From the NCBI GenBank assembly GCA_038277395.1, contig CM076189.1:77241421-77305420 (forward strand): a stretch of DNA of 64,000 bases, written 5' to 3'. The notes beneath the pieces were generated by a model that had not been told where the DNA came from, searched no databases, and worked only from the letters and a program-made list of their open reading frames with translations. Made by a program: the position numbers and the translations under genes. This stretch comes from Dryocosmus kuriphilus (Eukaryota > Arthropoda > Insecta > Hymenoptera > Cynipidae). Below are positions 60,756 to 64,000 of the stretch, in pieces; position 1 is the stretch's first letter; each line of letters starts with the position of its first letter.

Positions 60756-60827
60756 CACGTGGACCGGATTTGAACCGGCAACCTTCTCATTTCCAGTGAG
60801 ACGCGCTACCAGTTGAGCCACCACGGC
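60756..60827 (-). tRNA. tRNA-like gene (anticodon loop CTGGAAA), probably a pseudogene
   Basis: A 72-nt cloverleaf on the minus strand: D arm GCTC-AACTGGTA-GCGC, anticodon stem TCTCA/TGAGA with loop CTGGAAA (anticodon GGA), five-base variable loop, and T arm GCCGG-TTCAAAT-CCGGT with B box GGTTCAAATCC. Only 5 of 7 acceptor pairs form. Seven T follow within 3 nt (plus-strand A at 60747-60753), a good Pol III terminator. Anticodon GGA would be Ser, but Ser tRNAs have a long variable arm, so identity is doubtful. Confidence 0.55.
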
Positions 60828-60845
60828 ACAACTGTGACTTTTTCG

Positions 60846-60927
60846 GAACTTGTATTTACCGAGTCTCCAGGGTTTGAGAGACACATAGATGACTGTCAAA
60901 CCCTAGAGACTCGGTAAATACAAGTTC
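60846..60927. repeat. Hairpin with about 32-bp arms next to the LINE end
   Basis: GAACTTGTATTTACCGAGTC (60846 on) is repeated as its reverse complement ending at 60927. The arms continue through CAGGGTTTGA versus TCAAACCCTA around a loop of about 15 nt. It separates the tRNA-like gene from the LINE body. Confidence 0.8.
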
Positions 60928-61402
60928 AGTGCGCCTTAGGTATTCTATACCAGCTGTTATATCTCGAATCTGCGATTTTTTCTCATATTTCCTTCCATTG
61001 TCCTGCCTTCATCTCTCGCTCTACTTCCTTCCACTCTCTACCTCTCACTTGCATGCCACATTCACACCTCCTTTCAAATCCCGCATTCTCCCATCTCGAA
61101 CACCCCATGTAACCACTCTTCTCTTTGTCCATAACCTCCTGGGCACACGCTTGTGCAATTTTGCTTCCCTCTCCCCTTCTTAGTTTCTTTTCGAACTTCA
61201 AGGCTCTTTTCACTTGCCTGACCACCATTTTTTCTCGTCCTATTTCTTCCTTTAGCATATAACCTGGGCAGCTCCAGCTCACTCCCATCACCCATCTCAG
61301 AAATCTCTCATGCAAAATTTCCACTCCTTTATGTTCTTTCCATCCCCAAATTTCCACTCCATAGCTTAACACTGACCATACTAACACATCAGACATCCAC
61401 AC

Positions 61403-62179
61403 TCACTTCTTCCAGTCGTCCTTAAACCTTCCTTTTCCTATACCCCATACTTGTCCCATTACTTTCCTCGCACATTCTAATCTCTTTCTCACATGTACCT
61501 CGCTTCCTTCTTTCATTTCGAACCAATACCCTAGGTAGCAAAATTCATCCACCAACTCCACCAACATGTCATTTATCTTCCATTCGTATTCTAAACTACC
61601 TCTTTTATTTCGGAAGCACATCATCTTAGTCTTTTTCACGCTCACCATTAAATTCTTTCCCCTCACATAGTCTTCAAATACTCTTATCAACAGATTGATA
61701 CCTCTTTCATCATCCGCTACTAGCACTACATCATCTGTATAAGCTAGTGAATACAATTCGCTTGTTCCTAATATTGTCCCCCCTTTCTCTTTCCTCTCCA
61801 ACTTCTCCTCTAAATCTGCCAGAGGGATACTAAACAGAAGTGGGCTCAACGGACACACTTGTCTGAGCCTCCTTCCTGTCCAGAATCCGTCAAATTTCTT
61901 GTCTCCTATCTTCACTCTTAGCTTAGTGTCCATAAATATTTCTTTTATCCTTTCTCCTAAACATTCGTCTATTCTTCTCTCTTTCATGGCTGACCATAAC
62001 ACCCTCCTGTTAACTGAGTCAAATGCTGCCTTAAAATCCACAAGCAATGCAACTAGTTTTTCTTTCTTTTTTCCTAATTTCCTATCGACTAGGTAATTTA
62101 GCACGTAGACGTTATCTATGCTTCCCATTCCTTTTCGGAATCCCGCTTGATTATGTGGTATACATCCCTTTCCTTCCAC
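61403..62179 (-). pseudogene. LINE reverse transcriptase, central part
   Basis: 258 codons containing palm motif A (LLVDFKAAFDSVNRR), motif B as RRLRQVCPLSPLLF (the usual RQGCPLSP Gly is Val) and motif C as LAYTDDVVLVADD (YADD in most relatives). A further segment (60983-61402) with WGWKEHKGVEILHERFLRWV continues the C-terminal region after a stop. The region between 62179 and 63021, where the RT fingers should be, is broken by stops. Confidence 0.85.
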
Positions 62180-63020
62180 CTGTTTTTACAATCTCCTTCT
62201 AAGCACTTCCGCATAAATTTTATATCCCACCGTCATGAGTGTAATACCTCTATATTGCTCCACACTTTTCCCCTCCCCTTTCTTAATCGATTGTACTACC
62301 AGCCCTGTCTTACATTCCTCCGGCCATCCTTCTCCTTTCAACACCTTCTTACATATCCTTCACATTTCTTCCCTCACCCCTGTTCCACCATATTTCAGTG
62401 CTTCATTTTCCAAGCAACCTTCCCCTTTTGCCTTATTTCTTTCAACCTTGTAATCGCCTCATTTACCTCATCCCGACTGATCCCGTTTAAAACTGTCTTC
62501 ATCCCCATCTATTAACCTTCTTCCTTATCCCTTTACCCTATACTCCACACTTCCTTACATCTCCTTGAAGTGCTTTAACCATTCTTTTATTCCTATTTCT
62601 TCATTTATAGCCTTCCTTCCTCCTCCTTCCGTATTTATCACTCCCCATTCCCTCCCTTTATTTACTGCTCTCTCTAGCTCTTCCATATACCTTTCTTTTT
62701 CCTCTCTTTTTTCTCTCTTATCATTCTTTCGTGCTCCCTCTTTTTCCTGTTGCGTTCTCCTTTTTCTATTTCCCCTCTCCTACATTTTCTTGCATTCTAC
62801 CTCATCTCATCCTTACTTTTCGTGCATTCTTCATCCCACCAACCTCATTTATGCCCCTCTTCTGTTTCTCTCGGTCTCACCTCTTCCCTTACCTTATCAA
62901 TCACTCTTTTTAGTTAGACTAGCAGCGTGCCTACTCCTTCTTCTTCCAAACCACCTATCTCCTCGTTTCCTATTTTTTCTCTAGGTTCTCGCAAGTTTTC
63001 CTCCCCCCAAACTCCCACTT

Positions 63021-63981
63021 TCAATTTCCTTTCTCTCCTTCTTTTTCTGTTACCCTATTGCATTTTTGGCGACCACATCTCAATGTCGCGAGCACCGGAA
63101 AGTGTTCTGAGCCTATCACGTTGCCGACTTCCATTTTAACCATTAGCTTTCTAATTCTTTCTTCTGCTAGAATGTAATCTATTACGGAGTCCATTATACC
63201 TCCGTACGTATATTCCCCTTCTTCAACCTCCCTTGTATTTGCCTTTCCAATTAACCATCCCAACTCTCCGAACAAGTCCAGTAGCCTTCTTCCCTTCCGA
63301 TCCGTTTCCTTTTGTTTCGAGTTTCTTATGAATCTCTCCTTTTCTCTATCCCATACTCCCCCCCCCCCCCTGTTTCCCTGTCCGTGCATTCAAATCCCCT
63401 CCTATTAGGACCAGACTCTCTTCTTTTTCCTCTGTCCATTTCCTTATTGTTTTCCATCCTTGCTCTTCTCCTCTTCTTCTGTACACGCATACTGCATCCA
63501 CAATAACTTTTCCTAATTTTATTCTTCTAACCATTGTTCCATCCGTTTCATCTATATACTCTCCCTTCTCGTCTTGTACCACCAGTTCCTTCCTTACCCC
63601 TGACACCATGCCACCCATTCCTCTCCCTTTCATTTGCTCCTTTCTCGCCGCTTGCATCTTCCACTCATATGCTTTCCGTAACATTTTTTTCATGCCTCTC
63701 CACTCCTTCTCATTCACCCGCGTCTCACTCAACATTATCACATCCCACTTCTTCAATTCTCCCCAAAATCCCTTATCCTTGTGTTTTAATCCTGATACAT
63801 TCCAAAACGCTACTTTCACGTTGCTCTTTTTGCTTTTCTCTCCTTTATTCCTTTCATTCATGTGTTTTTTCCCTTTTGAAACGCCCCCTGTGACACTTGC
63901 ATTCGCCTTTTCGTTCCCTTCACTCACTACCTTTCTCTCACCGCCTCTCAGCTCTTCTACTTCATCGTCCCAGCTCCACAT
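63021..63981 (-). pseudogene. LINE APE-type endonuclease, frameshifted
   Basis: The first frame (63981-63346) has VKVAFWNVSGLKHKD, MLSETRVNEKEW and LIGGDLNARTG, the usual endonuclease blocks. It is interrupted at a run of 13 C (63358-63370) and continues in another frame (63389-63021) with DSVIDYILAEERIRK and GSEHFPVLATL, where most relatives have SDH. The homopolymer makes a sequencing or replication slip the simplest explanation for the frameshift. Confidence 0.85.
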
Positions 63982-64000
63982 CTCTCCATTTACCCATATC

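Larger units (their letters stand above)
60930..64000 (-). mobile_element. Non-LTR retrotransposon (LINE), 3' part, running off the window
   Basis: Minus-strand element with an APE-type endonuclease followed by reverse transcriptase. The plus strand is extremely pyrimidine-rich over its whole length, since the coding strand is rich in Lys, Glu, Arg and Gly codons. The 5' end lies outside the window. Frameshifts and stops make this copy inactive. Clade not determined. Confidence 0.85.

Noticed and set aside
62147..63893. Plus-strand Ser/Phe/Leu/Pro-rich open frames of 119-139 codons
   Set aside because: They are the antisense of a purine-rich LINE coding strand; the minus strand shows real endonuclease and reverse transcriptase motifs.

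Overview
The window reads as eukaryotic nuclear DNA, most likely from an insect and possibly a hymenopteran. It is AT-rich, has GT-AG introns, and carries a mariner, a Gypsy-type LTR element, an APE-type LINE, a Penelope-like foldback and tRNA-derived repeats. I cannot name the species. Two runs of exactly 500 N (18444-18943, 35351-35850) are assembly gaps. There is no prokaryotic gene organisation, and most short open frames are chance frames inside repeats.

Layout. (1) 1-9500 is a 188-bp satellite with a 12-monomer (2256 bp) higher-order repeat and a short inverted block at its right edge. (2) 9501-12400 is single-copy DNA carrying three small exons (10561-10605, 10695-10808, 11650-11784). 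(3) About 12410-60560 is a tandem array of a unit of roughly 4-4.5 kb. Each of six units carries one 57-nt exon (15140, 21972, 26428, 30461, 36870, 50522) with intact AG and GT borders. Units also share a 190-bp block with a 62-codon open frame, a GATC/GGCC-rich block, a tRNA-like repeat, GTCGTT-rich blocks and GAGCGCGAAGCGCGA islands. (4) Later insertions interrupt the array: a dead mariner (32258-33578), a decayed Gypsy-like compound (39907-49227) and a 7.2-kb terminal-inverted-repeat transposon (52292-59537) that itself hosts a hammerhead-bearing Penelope-like foldback (54269-54868). (5) Past the array lie a candidate unique last exon (60658-60734), a tRNA-like gene (60756-60827), a hairpin and a minus-strand LINE that runs off the window end.

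The most interesting object is the plus-strand split gene at about 10561-60734. All its visible introns are phase 1, so all internal exons are symmetric (multiples of 3). The six 57-nt exons encode a 19-residue module (consensus GSTDxPPxNFDVPHGTPSR). The first half of the module varies between copies and the second half is nearly constant. Three unique exons precede the array and one candidate terminal exon follows it, so the locus looks like an exon cassette amplified by genomic tandem duplication. The first exon and promoter were not found, and no known family was recognised. Splicing and expression are inferred from sequence only.
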